Below are positions 1 to 10,447 of a DNA stretch of 64,000 nt, in pieces. The DNA is from Gordius sp. MW1. Taxonomy: Eukaryota > Nematomorpha > Gordioida > Gordea > Gordiidae. A program made the translations under genes and the position numbers. How positions within the stretch are numbered: the first letter of the stretch is position 1; each line of letters begins with the position of its first letter. The notes beneath the pieces are model-generated. The model was not told where the DNA came from. It worked only from the letters and a program-made list of their open reading frames with translations, and searched no databases. The stretch spans positions 10,608,501 to 10,672,500 of the forward strand of contig OZ038528.1 of assembly GCA_964036665.1 (NCBI GenBank). The letters run 5' to 3'.

Positions 1-940
1 AAAAAAAATTTTTGATCAGTCATCAAAAATTATTAACTTTAAATCACGATCTCATAGAGCTTGTTTCACAAAAACTAGAGACACGCTTAGAAAGCGATAT
101 TGAAACAATCTAAACGCAACACGAAAGTGTTAATTTCTCTCAATCTAAAACTTGGCCTCGTGCAAAATTTCTTATCGAGATTCTAACAAGGACATAATGC
201 TAAGAATATTTACTGCCTTTTAAAGATTTTTTCAGCCCTCTTTCGAAAGAATATGAAAAATAATATTTTTTTCGACCTCAAAATTTTTTCATTTTTTTCG
301 TTCAACCATATCGCCCCCATGAACTTTTTCGATATCAGAGGTCTTAAAAAAAAAATTTTTGATCAGTCATCAAATATTATTAACTTTAAATCACGATCGC
401 ATAGAGCTTGTTTCACAAAAACTAGAGACACGCTTAGAAAGCGATATTGAAACAATCTAAACGCAACACGAAAGTGTTAATTTCTCTCAATCTAAAACTT
501 GGCCTCGTGCAAAATTTCTTATCGAGATTCTAACAAGGACATTATGCTAAGAATATTTACTGACTTTTAAAGATTTTTTCAACCCCCTTTCGAAAGAATA
601 TGAAAAATAAATTTTTTTCGACCTCAAAATTTTTTCATTTTTTTCGTTCAACCATATCGCCCCCATGAAAGTTTTTGATATCAGAGGTGAATTCCGTAAA
701 AAATATTTTTTCATCAAAAATTATTAACTTTAAATCAGGATCGCATAGAGCTTGTTTCACAAAAACTAGAGACACGCTTAGAAAGCGGTATTGAAACTAT
801 CTAAACGCAACACGAAAATCTTAATTTCTCTCCTAAAACTTCGCCTCGTGCAAAAATTCTTATCGAGATTCTAACAAGGACATAATGCTAAGAATATTTA
901 CTAACTTTTAAAGATTTTTTCAGCTCTCTTTCGAAAGAAT

Positions 941-1240
941 ATGAAAAATAATATTTTGCCCCCATGAAAGTTTTCGATATCAGAGGTGAATTCCATAAAA
1001 AAAAATTTTTGATCAGTCATCAAAAATTATTAACTTTAAATCACGATCGTGTTTCACAAAAACTAGAGACACGCTTAGAAAGCGATATTGAAACAACCTA
1101 AACGCAACAAGAAAGTGTTAATTTCTCTCAATCTAAAACTTGGCCTCGTGCAAAATTTCTTATCGAGATTCTAACAAGGACATTATGCTAAGAATTTTTA
1201 CTGACTTTTAAAGATTTTTTCAGCCCCCTTTCGAAAGAAT
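941..1240 (+). repeat. Short monomer class (~298-310 bp)
   Basis: The left end goes from AATAATATTTT straight to GCCCCCATGAAAG, which removes about 43 bp covering the T-rich section and CAACCATATC. The same deletion defines monomers at 4675, 5665, 12183, 13524, 16944, 20678, 22019, 25439, 29173, 30163, 36685, 37679 and 45573. I do not see it after 45573. It usually follows a monomer with AAGCGGTATTG. A single deletion event spread by block duplication explains this distribution. Confidence 0.88.
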
Positions 1241-1581
1241 ATGAAAAATAATTTTTTTCGACCTCAAATTTTTTTCGTTTCAACCATATCGCCCCCATGA
1301 AAGTTTTCGATATCAGAGGTGAATTCCGTAAAAATATTTTTTTTGATCAGTCATCAAAAATTATTAACTTTAAATCACGATCGCATAGAGCTTGTTTCAC
1401 AAAAACTAAGAGACACGCTTAGAAAGCGATATTGAAACTATCTAAACGCAACACGAAAATCTTAATTTCTCTCCTAAAACTTCGCCTCGTGCAAAAATTC
1501 TTATCGAGATTCTAACAAAGACATAATGCTAAGAATAATTCCTAACTTTTAAAGATTTTTTCAGCCCCCTTTCGAAAGAAT

Positions 1582-2604
1582 ATGAAAAATAAATTTTTTT
1601 CGACCTCAAATTTTTTTCGTTTCAACCATATCGCCCCCATGAAAGTTTTCGATATCAGAGGTGAATTCCGTAAAAATATTTTTTTTGATCAGTCATCAAA
1701 AATTATTAACTTTAAATCACGATCGCATAGAGTTTGTTTCACAAAAACTAGAGACACGCTTAGAAAGCGATATTGAAACTATCTAAACGCAACACGAAAA
1801 TCTTAATTTCTCTCCTAAAACTTCGCCTCGTGCAAAAATTCTTATCGAGATCCTAACAAGGACATTATGCTAAGAATATTTACTGACTTTTAAAGATTTT
1901 TTCAGCCCCCTTTTGAAAGAATATGAAAAATAAATTTTTTTCGACCTCAAATTTTTTCCGTTTCAACCATATCGCCCCCATGAAAGTTTTCGATATCAGA
2001 GGTGAATTCCGTAAAAATATTTTTTTTGATCAGTCATCAAAAATTATTAACTTTAAATCACGATCGCATAGAGTTTTTTTCACAAAAACTAGAGACACGC
2101 TTAGAAAGCGATATTGAAACTATCTAAACGCAACACGAAAATCTTAATTTCTCTCCTAAAACTTCGCCTCGTGCAAAAATTCTTATCGAGATCCTAACAA
2201 GGACATTATGCTAAGAATATTTACTGACTTTTAAAGATTTTTTCGGCACCCTTTTGAAAGAATATGAAAAATAAATTTTTTTCGACCTCAAATTTTTTTC
2301 GTTTCAACCATATCGCCCCCATGAAAGTTTTCGATATCAGAGGTGAATTCCGTAAAAATATTTTTTTTGATCAGTCATCAAAAATTATTAACTTTAAATC
2401 ACGATCGCATAGAGTTTGTTTCACAAAAACTAGAGACACGCTTAGAAAGCGATATTGAAACTATCTAAACGCAACACGAAAATCTTAATTTCTCTCCTAA
2501 AACTTCGCCTCGTGCAAAAATTCTTATCGAGATTCTAACAAGGACATAATGCTAAGAATATTTCCTAACTTTTAAAGATCTTTTCAGCCCCCTTTCGAAA
2601 GAAT
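1582..2604 (+). repeat. Run of three K-class 341-bp monomers
   Basis: Three consecutive monomers (1582, 1923, 2264) open with ATGAAAAATAAATTTTTTTC and have CGTTTCAACC in place of CGTTCAACC. All three are exactly 341 bp and differ at only a few bases: GAGTTTG or GAGTTTT near 1732, 2074 and 2414, CCGTTTC at 1958, and CGGCACCC near 2244. The same trio stands at 9094-10112, 17585-18607, 26080-27102, 33592-34614 and 41452-42474. The trio is a local amplification that later moved as part of larger blocks. Confidence 0.9.
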
Positions 2605-3018
2605 ATGAAAAATAATATTTTTTTCGACCTCAAAATTTTTTCATTTTTTTCGTTCAACCATATCGCCCCCATGAAAGTTTTCGATATCAGAGGTGAATTC
2701 CGTAAAAAAAAATTTTTCATCAAAAATTATTAACTTTAAATCACGATCGTGTTTCACAAAAACTAGAGACACGCTTAGAAAGCGTTATTGAAACAATCTA
2801 AAAGCAACACGAAAATCTTAATTTCCTTCAATCTAAAACTTCCGCTTGTGCAAAAATTCTTATCGAGATTCTAACAAGGACATAATGCTAAGAATATTTA
2901 CTGACTTTTAAAGATTTTTTCAGCCCCCTTTCGAAAGAATATGAAAAATAATATTTTTTTCGACCTCAAAATTTTTCCATTTTTTTCGTTCAACCATATC
3001 GACCCCATGAAAGTTTTC

Positions 3019-3036
3019 GATATCAGAGGTGAATTC
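3019..3036. other. Conserved GATATC and GAATTC hexamers
   Basis: GATATC at 3019-3024 and GAATTC at 3031-3036 lie 6 bp apart in the most conserved part of the monomer. Nearly all monomers keep both. Exceptions define subfamilies: GATTTC in the class starting at 6315, and GAGTTC in monomers such as 14523. The two sites would cut the array into a ladder of about 345 bp, which makes this a plausible restriction satellite. Confidence 0.9.
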
Positions 3037-3039
3037 CGT

Positions 3040-3069
3040 AAAAAAAATTTTTTGATCAGTCATCAAAAA
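3040..3069. repeat. A(n)T(n) tract with 8-bp-arm inverted repeat
   Basis: A run of 8 A (3040-3047) passes straight into 6 T (3048-3053). The tract then joins an inverted repeat: left arm TTTTTGAT (3049-3056), loop CAGTC (3057-3061), right arm ATCAAAAA (3062-3069). The arms are perfect complements. The tract length varies between monomers (A5-A10, T5-T9), while the TGATCAGTCATCA core is almost invariant. Some monomers lose the left arm altogether (for example around 700-715 and 4440-4450, where the T-run goes directly to CATCAAAAA). A-tracts of this kind bend DNA, and a hairpin or cruciform is possible. Binding of a protein is only inference. Confidence 0.88.
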
Positions 3070-3123
3070 TTATTAACTTTAAATCACGAACACGTAGAGC
3101 TTGTTTCACAAAAACTAGAGACA

Positions 3124-3136
3124 CGCTTAGAAAGCG
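3124..3136. repeat. Short hairpin CGCTT-AGA-AAGCG
   Basis: Perfect 5-bp arms with a 3-nt loop. It is present in nearly every monomer. A subset has AAGCGG or AAGCGT after the loop without losing the arms. It is lost in inverted segments near 53890, where the right arm is deleted. Confidence 0.8.
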
Positions 3137-3157
3137 ATATTGAAACAATCTAAACGC

Positions 3158-3171
3158 AACACGAAAGTGTT
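3158..3171. repeat. Hairpin AACAC-GAAA-GTGTT in tail class alpha
   Basis: Perfect 5-bp arms closed by GAAA, a GNRA-type tetraloop if transcribed. It exists only in monomers with the tail reading GAAAGTGTTAATTTCTCTCAA. The two other tail classes read GAAAATCTTAATTTC and cannot form the stem. The feature therefore marks a subfamily and is not a universal element. Confidence 0.75.
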
Positions 3172-3276
3172 AATTTCTCTCAATCTAAAACTTGGCCTCG
3201 TGCAAAATTTCTTATCGAGATTCTAACAACTACATAATGCGAATATTTACTGACTTTTAAAGATTTTTTCAGCCCC

Positions 3277-3286
3277 CTTTCGAAAG
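3277..3286. other. 10-bp palindrome CTTTCGAAAG at the monomer edge
   Basis: CTTTCGAAAG is its own reverse complement and sits 3 bp before the ATG-like motif that opens the next monomer, preceded by TTTTTTCAG and a C-run. Most monomers keep it. The run containing 1923 and 2264 has CTTTTGAAAG upstream, and 37 or so bases upstream of 5665 there is CTTTCTAAAG, so it tolerates single changes. Confidence 0.8.
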
Positions 3287-3289
3287 AAT

Positions 3290-3637
3290 ATCAAAAATAA
3301 ATACTTTACGACCTCAAAATTTTTTCATTTTTTTCGTTTCAACCATATCGCCCCCATGAAAGTTTTCGATATCAGAGGTGAATTCATTAAAAAAAAAATT
3401 TTTTGATCAGTCATCAAAAATTATTAACTTTAAATCACGATCGCATAGAGCTTGTTCAAAAACTAGAGACACGCTTAGAAAGCGATATTGAAACTATCTA
3501 AACGCAACACGAAAATCTTAATTTCTCTCCTAAAACTTCGCCTCGTGCAAAAATTCTTATCGAGATTCTAACAAGGACATAATGCTAAGAATATTTCCTA
3601 ACTTTTAAAGATTTTTTCAGCCCCCTTTCGAAAGAAT
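3290..3637 (+). repeat. Marker monomer with ATC start motif
   Basis: This monomer starts ATCAAAAATAAATACTTTACG, with ATC where other monomers have ATG, and has a unique TACTTTACG stretch. Copies occur at 10797, 14865, 19293, 23360, 27788, 35299 and 44187. Their spacings (7507, 4068, 4428, 4067, 4428, 7511, 8888 bp) trace the block order and give a convenient ruler for the HOR. Confidence 0.9.
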
Positions 3638-5962
3638 ATGAAAAATAATATTTTTTCGACCTCAAAATTTTTTCATTTTTTTCGTTCAACCATATCGCCC
3701 CCATGAAAGTTTTCGATATCAGAGGTGAATTCCGTAAAAAAAAATTTTTGATCAGTCATCAAAAATTATTAACTTTAAATCACGATCGCATAGAGCTTGT
3801 TTCACAAAAACTAGAGACACGCTTAGAAAGCGATATTGAAACAATCTAAACGCAACACAAAAATGTTAATTTCTCTCAATCTGAAACTTGGCTTCGTGCA
3901 AAATTTCTTATCGAGATTCTAGCAAGGACATAATGCTAAAAATATTTACTGCCTTTTAAAGATTTTTTCAGCCCTCTTTCGAAAGATCATGAAAAATAAT
4001 ATTTTTTTGACCTCAAAATTTTTTCATTTTATTCGTTCAACCATATCGCCCCCATGAAAGTTTTCGATATCAGAGGTGAATTCCGTAAAAAAAATTTTTT
4101 TGATCAGTCATCAAAAATTATTAACTTTAAATCACGATCGTGTTTCACAAAAACTAGAAACACGCTTAGAAAGCGATATTGAAACAATCTAAACGCAACA
4201 CGAAATTGATAATTTCTCTCAATCTAAAACTTGGCCTCGTGCAAAATTTCTTATCGAGATTCTAACAAGGACATTATGCTAAGAATATTTACTGACTTTT
4301 AAAGATTTTTTCAGCCCCCTTTCGAAAGAATATGAAAAATAATATTTTTTTCGACCTCAAAATTTTTTCATTTTTTTCGTTCAACCATAATCGCCCCCAT
4401 GAAAGTTTTTGATATCAGAGGTGAATTCCGTAAAAAACATTTTTTCATCAAAAATTATTAACTTTAAATCAGGATCGCATAGAGCTTGTTTCACAAAAAC
4501 TAGAGACACGCTTAGAAAGCGGTATTGAAACTATCTAAACGCAACACGAAAATCTTAATTTCTCTCCTAAAACTTCGCCTCGTGCAAAAATTCTTATCGA
4601 GATTCTAACAAGGACATAATGCTAAGAATATTTACTAACTTTTAAAGATTTTTTCAGCCCTCTTTCGAAAGAATATGAAAAATAATATTTTGCCCCCATG
4701 AAAGTTTTCGATATCAGAGGTGAATTCCATAAAAAAAATTTTTTTGATCAGTCATCAAAAATTATTAACTTTAAATCACGATCTCATAGAGCTTGTTTCA
4801 CAAAAACTAGAGACACGCTTAGAAGATATTGAAACAATCTAAACGCAACACGAAAGTGTTAATTTCTCTCAATCTAAAACTTGGCCTCGTGCAAAATTTC
4901 TTATCGAGATTCTAACAAGGACATAATGCTAAGAATATTTACTGCCTTTTAAAGATTTTTTCAGCCCTCTTTCGAAAGAATATGAAAAATAATATTTTTT
5001 TCGACCTCAAAATTTTTTCATTTTTTCGTTCAACCATATCGCCCCCATGAACTTTTTCGATATCAGAGGTGAATTCCTTAAAAAAAAAATTTTTTATCAG
5101 TCATCAAAAATTATTAACTTTAAATCACGATCGTGTTTCACAAAAATAGAGACACGCTTAGAAAGCGATATTGAAACAATCTAAACGCAACACGAAAGTG
5201 TTAATTTCTCTCAATCTAAAACTTGGCCTCGTGCAAAATTTCTTATCGAGATTCTAACAAGGACATTATGCTAAGAATATTTACTGACTTTTAAAGATTT
5301 TTTCAACCCCCTTTCGAAAGAATATGAAAAATAAATTTTTTTCGACCTCAAAATTTTTTCATTTTTTTCGTTCAACCATATCGCCCCCATGAAAGTTTTT
5401 GATATCAGAGGTGAATTCCGTAAAAAACATTTTTTCATCAAAAATTATTAACTTTAAATCAGGATCGCATAGAGCTTGTTTCACAAAAACTAGAGACACG
5501 CTTAGAAAGCGGTATTGAAACTATCTAAACGCAACACGAAAATCTTAATTTCTTGCCTAAAACTTCGCCTCGTGCAAAAATTCTTATCGAGATTCTAACA
5601 AGGACATAATGCTAAGAATATTTACTAACTTTTAAAGATTTTTTCAGCCCTCTTTCTAAAGAATATGAAAAATAATATTTTGCCCCCATGAAAGTTTTCG
5701 ATATCAGAGGTGAATTCCATAAAAAAAATTTTTTTGATCAGTCATCAAAAATTATTAACTTTAAATCACGATCGTGTTTCACAAAAACTAGAGACACGCT
5801 TAGAAAGCGATATTGAAACTATCTAAACGCAACACGAAAATCTTAATTTCTCTCCTAAAACTTCGCCTCGTGCAAAAATTATTATCGAGATTCTAACAAG
5901 GACATAATGCTAAGAATAATTCCTAACTTTTAAAGATTTTTTCAGCCCCCTTTCGAAAGAAT

Positions 5963-6314
5963 ATGAAAAATAATATTTTTTTCGACCTCAAAATTTTTTC
6001 ATTTTTTTGGTTCAACCATATCGCCCATATGAAAGTTTTCGATATCAGAGGTGAATTCCGTAAAAAAACATTTTTGATCAGTCATCAAAAATTATTAACT
6101 TTAAATCACGATCGCATAGAGCCTGTTTCACAAAAACTAGAGACACGCTTAGAAAGCGATATTGAAACAATCTAAACGCAACACGAAAGTGTTAATTTCT
6201 CTCAATCTAAAACTTGGCATCGTGCAAAATTTCTTATCGAGATTCTAACAAGGACATTATGCTAAGAATATTTACTGACTTTTAAAGATTTTTTCAGCCC
6301 CCTTTCGAAAGAAT
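5963..6314 (+). repeat. W-class marker monomer (TTTGGTTCAACC, CCCATATGAAAG)
   Basis: It has TTTTTTTGGTTCAACC in place of TTTTTTTCGTTCAACC and CCCATATG in place of CCCCCATG. Homologues with both marks are at 30461, 37977 and 46567. Related monomers with GGTTCAACC only are at 7688, 8391, 32186, 32889, 40047, 40398, 40749, 48631, 48982, 49333, 58138, 58467, 58818, 60904, 61607, 61936 and 62287. They share the unusual A/T tract AAAAAAACATTTTTGATC in many cases. Confidence 0.85.
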
Positions 6315-6655
6315 ATGAAAAATAAATTTTTTTCGACCTCAAATTTTTTTCGTTTCAACCATATCGCCCCCATGAAAGTTTTCGATTTCAGAGGTGAATT
6401 CCGTAAAAATATTTTTTTTGATCAGTCATCAAAAATTATTAACTTTAAATCAGGATCGCATAGAGCTTGTTTCTCAAAAACTAGAGACACGCTTAGAAAG
6501 CGATATTGAAACTATCTAAACGCAACACGAAAATCTTAATTTCTCTCCTAAAACTTCGCCTCGTGCAAAAATTCTTATCGAGATTCTAACAAGGACATAA
6601 TGCTAAGAATATTTACTAACTTTTAAAGATTTTTTCAGCCCCCTTTCGAAAGAAT

Positions 6656-6998
6656 ATGAAAAATAATATTTTTTTCGACCTCAAAATTTTTTCATTTTTT
6701 TCGTTCAACCATATCGCCCCCATGAAAGTTTTCGATATCAGAGGTGAATTCCGTAAAAAAAAAATTTTAATCAGTCATCAAAAATTATTAACTTTAAATC
6801 ACGATCGTGTTTCACAAAAACTAGAGACACGCTTAGAAAGCGATATTGAAACAATCTAAACGCAACACGAAAGTGTTAATTTCTCTCAATCTAAAACTTG
6901 GCCTCGTGCAAAATTTCTTATCGAGATTCTAACAAGGACATAATGCTAAGAATATTTACTGACTTTTAAAGATTTTTTCAGCCCCCTTTCGAAAGAAT
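6656..6998 (+). repeat. Example of 9-bp-deletion class with CACGATCGTG palindrome
   Basis: Common monomers read CACGATCGCATAGAGCTTG before TTTCAC. This class lacks the 9 bp CATAGAGCT and reads CACGATCGTGTTTCAC, which creates the perfect 10-bp palindrome CACGATCGTG. The same state is found in many monomers, including 2605, 3989, 10113, 12493, 39007, 47591, 51073, 59511 and 63313. It appears with several different tail classes, so it has been shuffled between subfamilies by exchange or arose more than once. Confidence 0.85.
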
Positions 6999-9900
6999 AT
7001 GAAAAATAATATTTTTTTCGACCTCAAAATTTTTTCATTTTTTTCGTTCAACCATATCGCCCCCATGAAAGTTTTCGATATCAGAGGTGAATTCCTTAAA
7101 AAAAAATTTTTTTGATCAGTCATCAAAAAAATATTAACTTTAAATCACAATCGCATAGAGCTTGTTTCACAAAAACTAGAGACACGCTTAGAAAGCGATA
7201 TTGAAACTATCTAAACGCAACACGAAAATCTTAATTTCTCTCCTAAAACTTCGCCCCGTGCAAAAATTCTTATCGAGATTCTAACAAGGACATAATGCTA
7301 AGAATATTTCCTAACTTTTAAAGATTTTTTCAGCCCCCTTTCGAAAGAATATGAAAAATAATATTTTTTTCGACCTCAAAATTTTTTCATTTTTTTCGTT
7401 CAACCATATCGCCCCCATGAAAGTTTTCGATATCAGAGGTGAATTCCATAAAAAATTTTTTTTGAAATTATTAACTTTAAATCACGATCGCATAGAGCTT
7501 GTTTCACAAAAACTAGAGACACGCTTAGAAAGCGATATTGAAACTATCTAAACGCAACACGAAAATCTTAATTTCTCTCCTAAAACTTCGCCCCGTGCAA
7601 AAATTCTTATCGAGATTCTAACAAGGACATAATGCTAAGAATAATTCCTAACTTTTAAAGATTTTTTCAGCCCCCTTTCGAAAGAATATGAAAAATAATA
7701 TTTTTTTCGACCTCAAAATTTTTTCATTTTTTTGGTTCAACCATATCGCCCCCATGAAAGTTTTCGATATCAGAGGTGAATTCCGTAAAAAAACATTTTT
7801 GATCAGTCATCAAAAATTATTAACTTTAAATCACGGTCGCATAGAGCCTGTTTCACAAAAACTAGAGACACGCTTAGAGAGCGATATTGAAACAATCTAA
7901 ACGCAACACGAAAGTGTTAATTTCTCTCAATCTAAAACTTGGCCTCGTGCAAAATTTCTTATCGAGATTCTAACAAGGACATTATGCTAAGAATATTTAC
8001 TGACTTTTAAAGATTTTTTCAGCCCCCTTTCGAAAGAATATGAAAAATAATATTTTTTTCGACCTCAAAATTTTTTCATTTTTTTCGTTCAACCATATCG
8101 CCCCCATGAAAGTTTTCGATATCAGAGGTGAATTCCGTAAAAAAAATTTTTTTTGATCAGTCATCAAAAATTATTAACTTTAAATCACGATCGCATAGAG
8201 CTTGTTTCACAAAAACTAGAGACACGCTTAGAAAGCGATATTGAAACTATCTAAACGCAACACGAAAATCTTAATTTCTCTCCTAAAACTTCGCCTCGTG
8301 CAAAAATTCTTATCGAGATTCTAACAAGGACATAATGCTAAGAATAATTCCTAACTTTTAAAGATTTTTTCAGCCCCCTTTCGAAAGAATATGAAAAATA
8401 ATATTTTTTTCGACCTCAAAATTTTTTCATTTTTTTGGTTCAACCATATCGCCCCCATGAAAGTTTTCGATATCAGAGGTGAATTCCGTAAAAAAACATT
8501 TTTGATCAGTCATCAAAAATTATTAACTTTAAATCACGGTCGCATAGAGCCTGTTTCACAAAAACTAGAGACACGCTTAGAGAGCGATATTGAAACAATC
8601 TAAACGCAACACGAAAGTGTTAATTTCTCTCAATCTAAAACTTGGCCTCGTGCAAAATTTCTTATCGAGATTCTAACAAGGACATTATGCTAAGAATATT
8701 TACTGACTTTTAAAGATTTTTTCAGCCCCCTTTCGAAAGAATATGAAAAATAATATTTTTTTCGACCTCAAAATTTTTTCATTTTTTTCGTTCAACCATA
8801 TCGCCCCCATGAAAGTTTTCGATATCAGAGGTGAATTCCGTAAAAATATTTTTTTTGATCAGTCATCAAAAATTATTAACTTTAAATCACGATCGCATAG
8901 AGCTTGTTTCACAAAAACTAAGAGACACGCTTAGAAAGCGATATTGAAACTATCTAAACGCAACACGAAAATCTTAATTTCTCTCCTAAAACTTCGCCTC
9001 GTGCAAAAATTCTTATCGAGATTCTAACAAAGACATAATGCTAAGAATAATTCCTAACTTTTAAAGATTTTTTCAGCCCCCTTTCGAAAGAATATGAAAA
9101 ATAAATTTTTTTCGACCTCAAATTTTTTTCGTTTCAACCATATCGCCCCCATGAAAGTTTTCGATATCAGAGGTGAATTCCGTAAAAATATTTTTTTTGA
9201 TCAGTCATCAAAAATTATTAACTTTAAATCACGATCGCATAGAGTTTGTTTCACAAAAACTAGAGACACGCTTAGAAAGCGATATTGAAACTATCTAAAC
9301 GCAACACGAAAATCTTAATTTCTCTCCTAAAACTTCGCCTCGTGCAAAAATTCTTATCGAGATCCTAACAAGGACATTATGCTAAGAATATTTACTGACT
9401 TTTAAAGATTTTTTCAGCCCCCTTTTGAAAGAATATGAAAAATAAATTTTTTTCGACCTCAAATTTTTTTCGTTTCAAATCGCCCCCATGAAAGTTTTCG
9501 ATATCAGAGGTGAATTCCGTAAAAATATTTTTTTTGATCAGTCATCAAAAATTATTAACTTTAAATCACGATCGCATAGAGTTTTTTTCACAAAAACTAG
9601 AGACACGCTTAGAAAGCGATATTGAAACTATCTAAACGCAACACGAAAATCTTAATTTCTCTCCTAAAACTTCGCCTCGTGCAAAAATTCTTATCGAGAT
9701 CCTAACAAGGACATTATGCTAAGAATATTTACTGACTTTTAAAGATTTTTTCAGCACCCTTTTGAAAGAATATGAAAAATAAATTTTTTTCGACCTCAAA
9801 TTTTTTTCGTTTCAACCATATCGCCCCCATGAAAGTTTTCGATATCAGAGGTGAATTCCGTAAAAATATTTTTTTTGATCAGTCATCAAAAATTATTAAC

Positions 9901-10112
9901 TTTAAATCACGATCGCATAGAGTTTGTTTCACAAAAACTAGAGACACGCTTAGAAAGCGATATTGAAACTATCTAAACGCAACACGAAAATCTTAATTTC
10001 TCTCCTAAAACTTCGCCTCGTGCAAAAATTCTTATCGAGATTCTAACAAGGACATAATGCTAAGAATATTTCCTAACTTTTAAAGATCTTTTCAGCCCCC
10101 TTTCGAAAGAAT

Positions 10113-10447
10113 ATGAAAAATAATATTTTTTTCGACCTCAAAATTTTTTCATTTTTTTCGTTCAACCATATCGCCCCCATGAAAGTTTTCGATATCAGAG
10201 GTGAATTCCGTAAAAAAAAATTTTCATCAAAAATTATTAACTTTAAATCACGATCGTGTTTCACAAAAACTAGAGACACGCTTAGAAAGCGTTATTGAAA
10301 CAATCTAAAAGCAACACGAAAATCTTAATTTCCTTCAATCTAAAACTTCCGCTTGTGCAAAAATTCTTATCGAGATTCTAACAAGGACATAATGCTAAGA
10401 ATATTTACTGACTTTTAAAGATTTTTTCAGCCCCCTTTCGAAAGAAT
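10113..10447 (+). repeat. Example of tail class gamma monomer
   Basis: The right-hand tail reads CTAAAAGCAACACGAAAATC, then TTCCTTCAATC and a TTCCGCTTGTGC or TTCCCCTTGTGC motif. The other tails read CTAAACGCAAC with TTGGCCTCGTGC (alpha) or TTCGCCTCGTGC (beta). The gamma tail occurs once per block on the left (2605, 10113, 18608, 27103, 34615). It becomes frequent from 39007 to the right end, where the CCCCTTG version predominates. Confidence 0.8.

Larger units (their letters stand above)
2941..3289 (+). repeat. Representative full-length monomer (349 bp)
   Basis: Chosen as a reference because it carries most of the common features. In order: ATGAAAAATA start motif (2941); T-rich left end to about 2990; CAACCATATCG and the C-run near 2991-3006 (this copy has GACCCC where most have GCCCCC); GATATC (3019-3024) and GAATTC (3031-3036); A/T tract and inverted repeat (3040-3069); ATTATTAACTTTAAATCACG (3069-3088); TTGTTTCACAAAAACTAGAG (3101-3120); hairpin at 3124-3136; hairpin at 3158-3171; the sequences around CTTATCGAGATTCTAACAA (3211-3229); TTTTTTCAG (3264-3272) and the palindrome at 3277-3286. 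GC is about 31%. It lacks the nucleotides TAAG after AATGC near 3239, a mark shared with its homologues at 10448, 18944 and 27439. Confidence 0.95.
1..4735 (+). repeat. HOR block X, copy 1
   Basis: Monomer starts: 253, 600, 941, 1241, 1582, 1923, 2264, 2605, 2941, 3290, 3638, 3989, 4332, 4675. The block reappears at offsets of 16003 (X2) and 24498 (X3). Diagnostic states shared by all three X copies and absent from the similar end of block Y are: GTTC followed by five A near 3454, ATCGACCCC near 2999, CACGAACACG near 3087, and CGAAATTGATAA near 4201. The first 252 bp are the right part of a monomer cut by the window edge. Confidence 0.93.

Noticed and set aside
253-450. Recurrent 61-74-codon plus-strand open frames starting ATGAAAAATAAT (MKNNIFFDLKIF...), seen in about half the monomers
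   Set aside because: They follow the repeat period. After the A/T tract the frame differs between monomers (one ending LESDIETI, another ending DTLRKRY), and the start is lost in the ATC and short classes. There is no domain, and composition follows the AT-rich DNA. I do not call them genes.
2984-3000. CENP-B-box-like sequence TTTCGTTCAACCATATC
   Set aside because: It matches the TTCGNNNNA half of the mammalian core motif but has ATAT where CGGG is required. The half motif is short enough to be chance.
3264-3272. TTTTTTCAG before the C-run, like a 3' splice acceptor; AATAAA in K-class monomers, like a polyadenylation signal
   Set aside because: Both are expected by chance in AT-rich repeats. 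No exon or transcript evidence supports use.
2941-3289. Monomer as an ancient dimer of ~170-bp halves
   Set aside because: The two halves share only very short pieces such as CGATAT and CTC...CAAAATTT. I see no alignment beyond chance by eye.
10073-10279. Minus-strand 68-codon open frame (copy at 34575-34781)
   Set aside because: It is antisense to an ordinary monomer and appears only where the A/T tract length happens to keep the frame open. No sign of coding.
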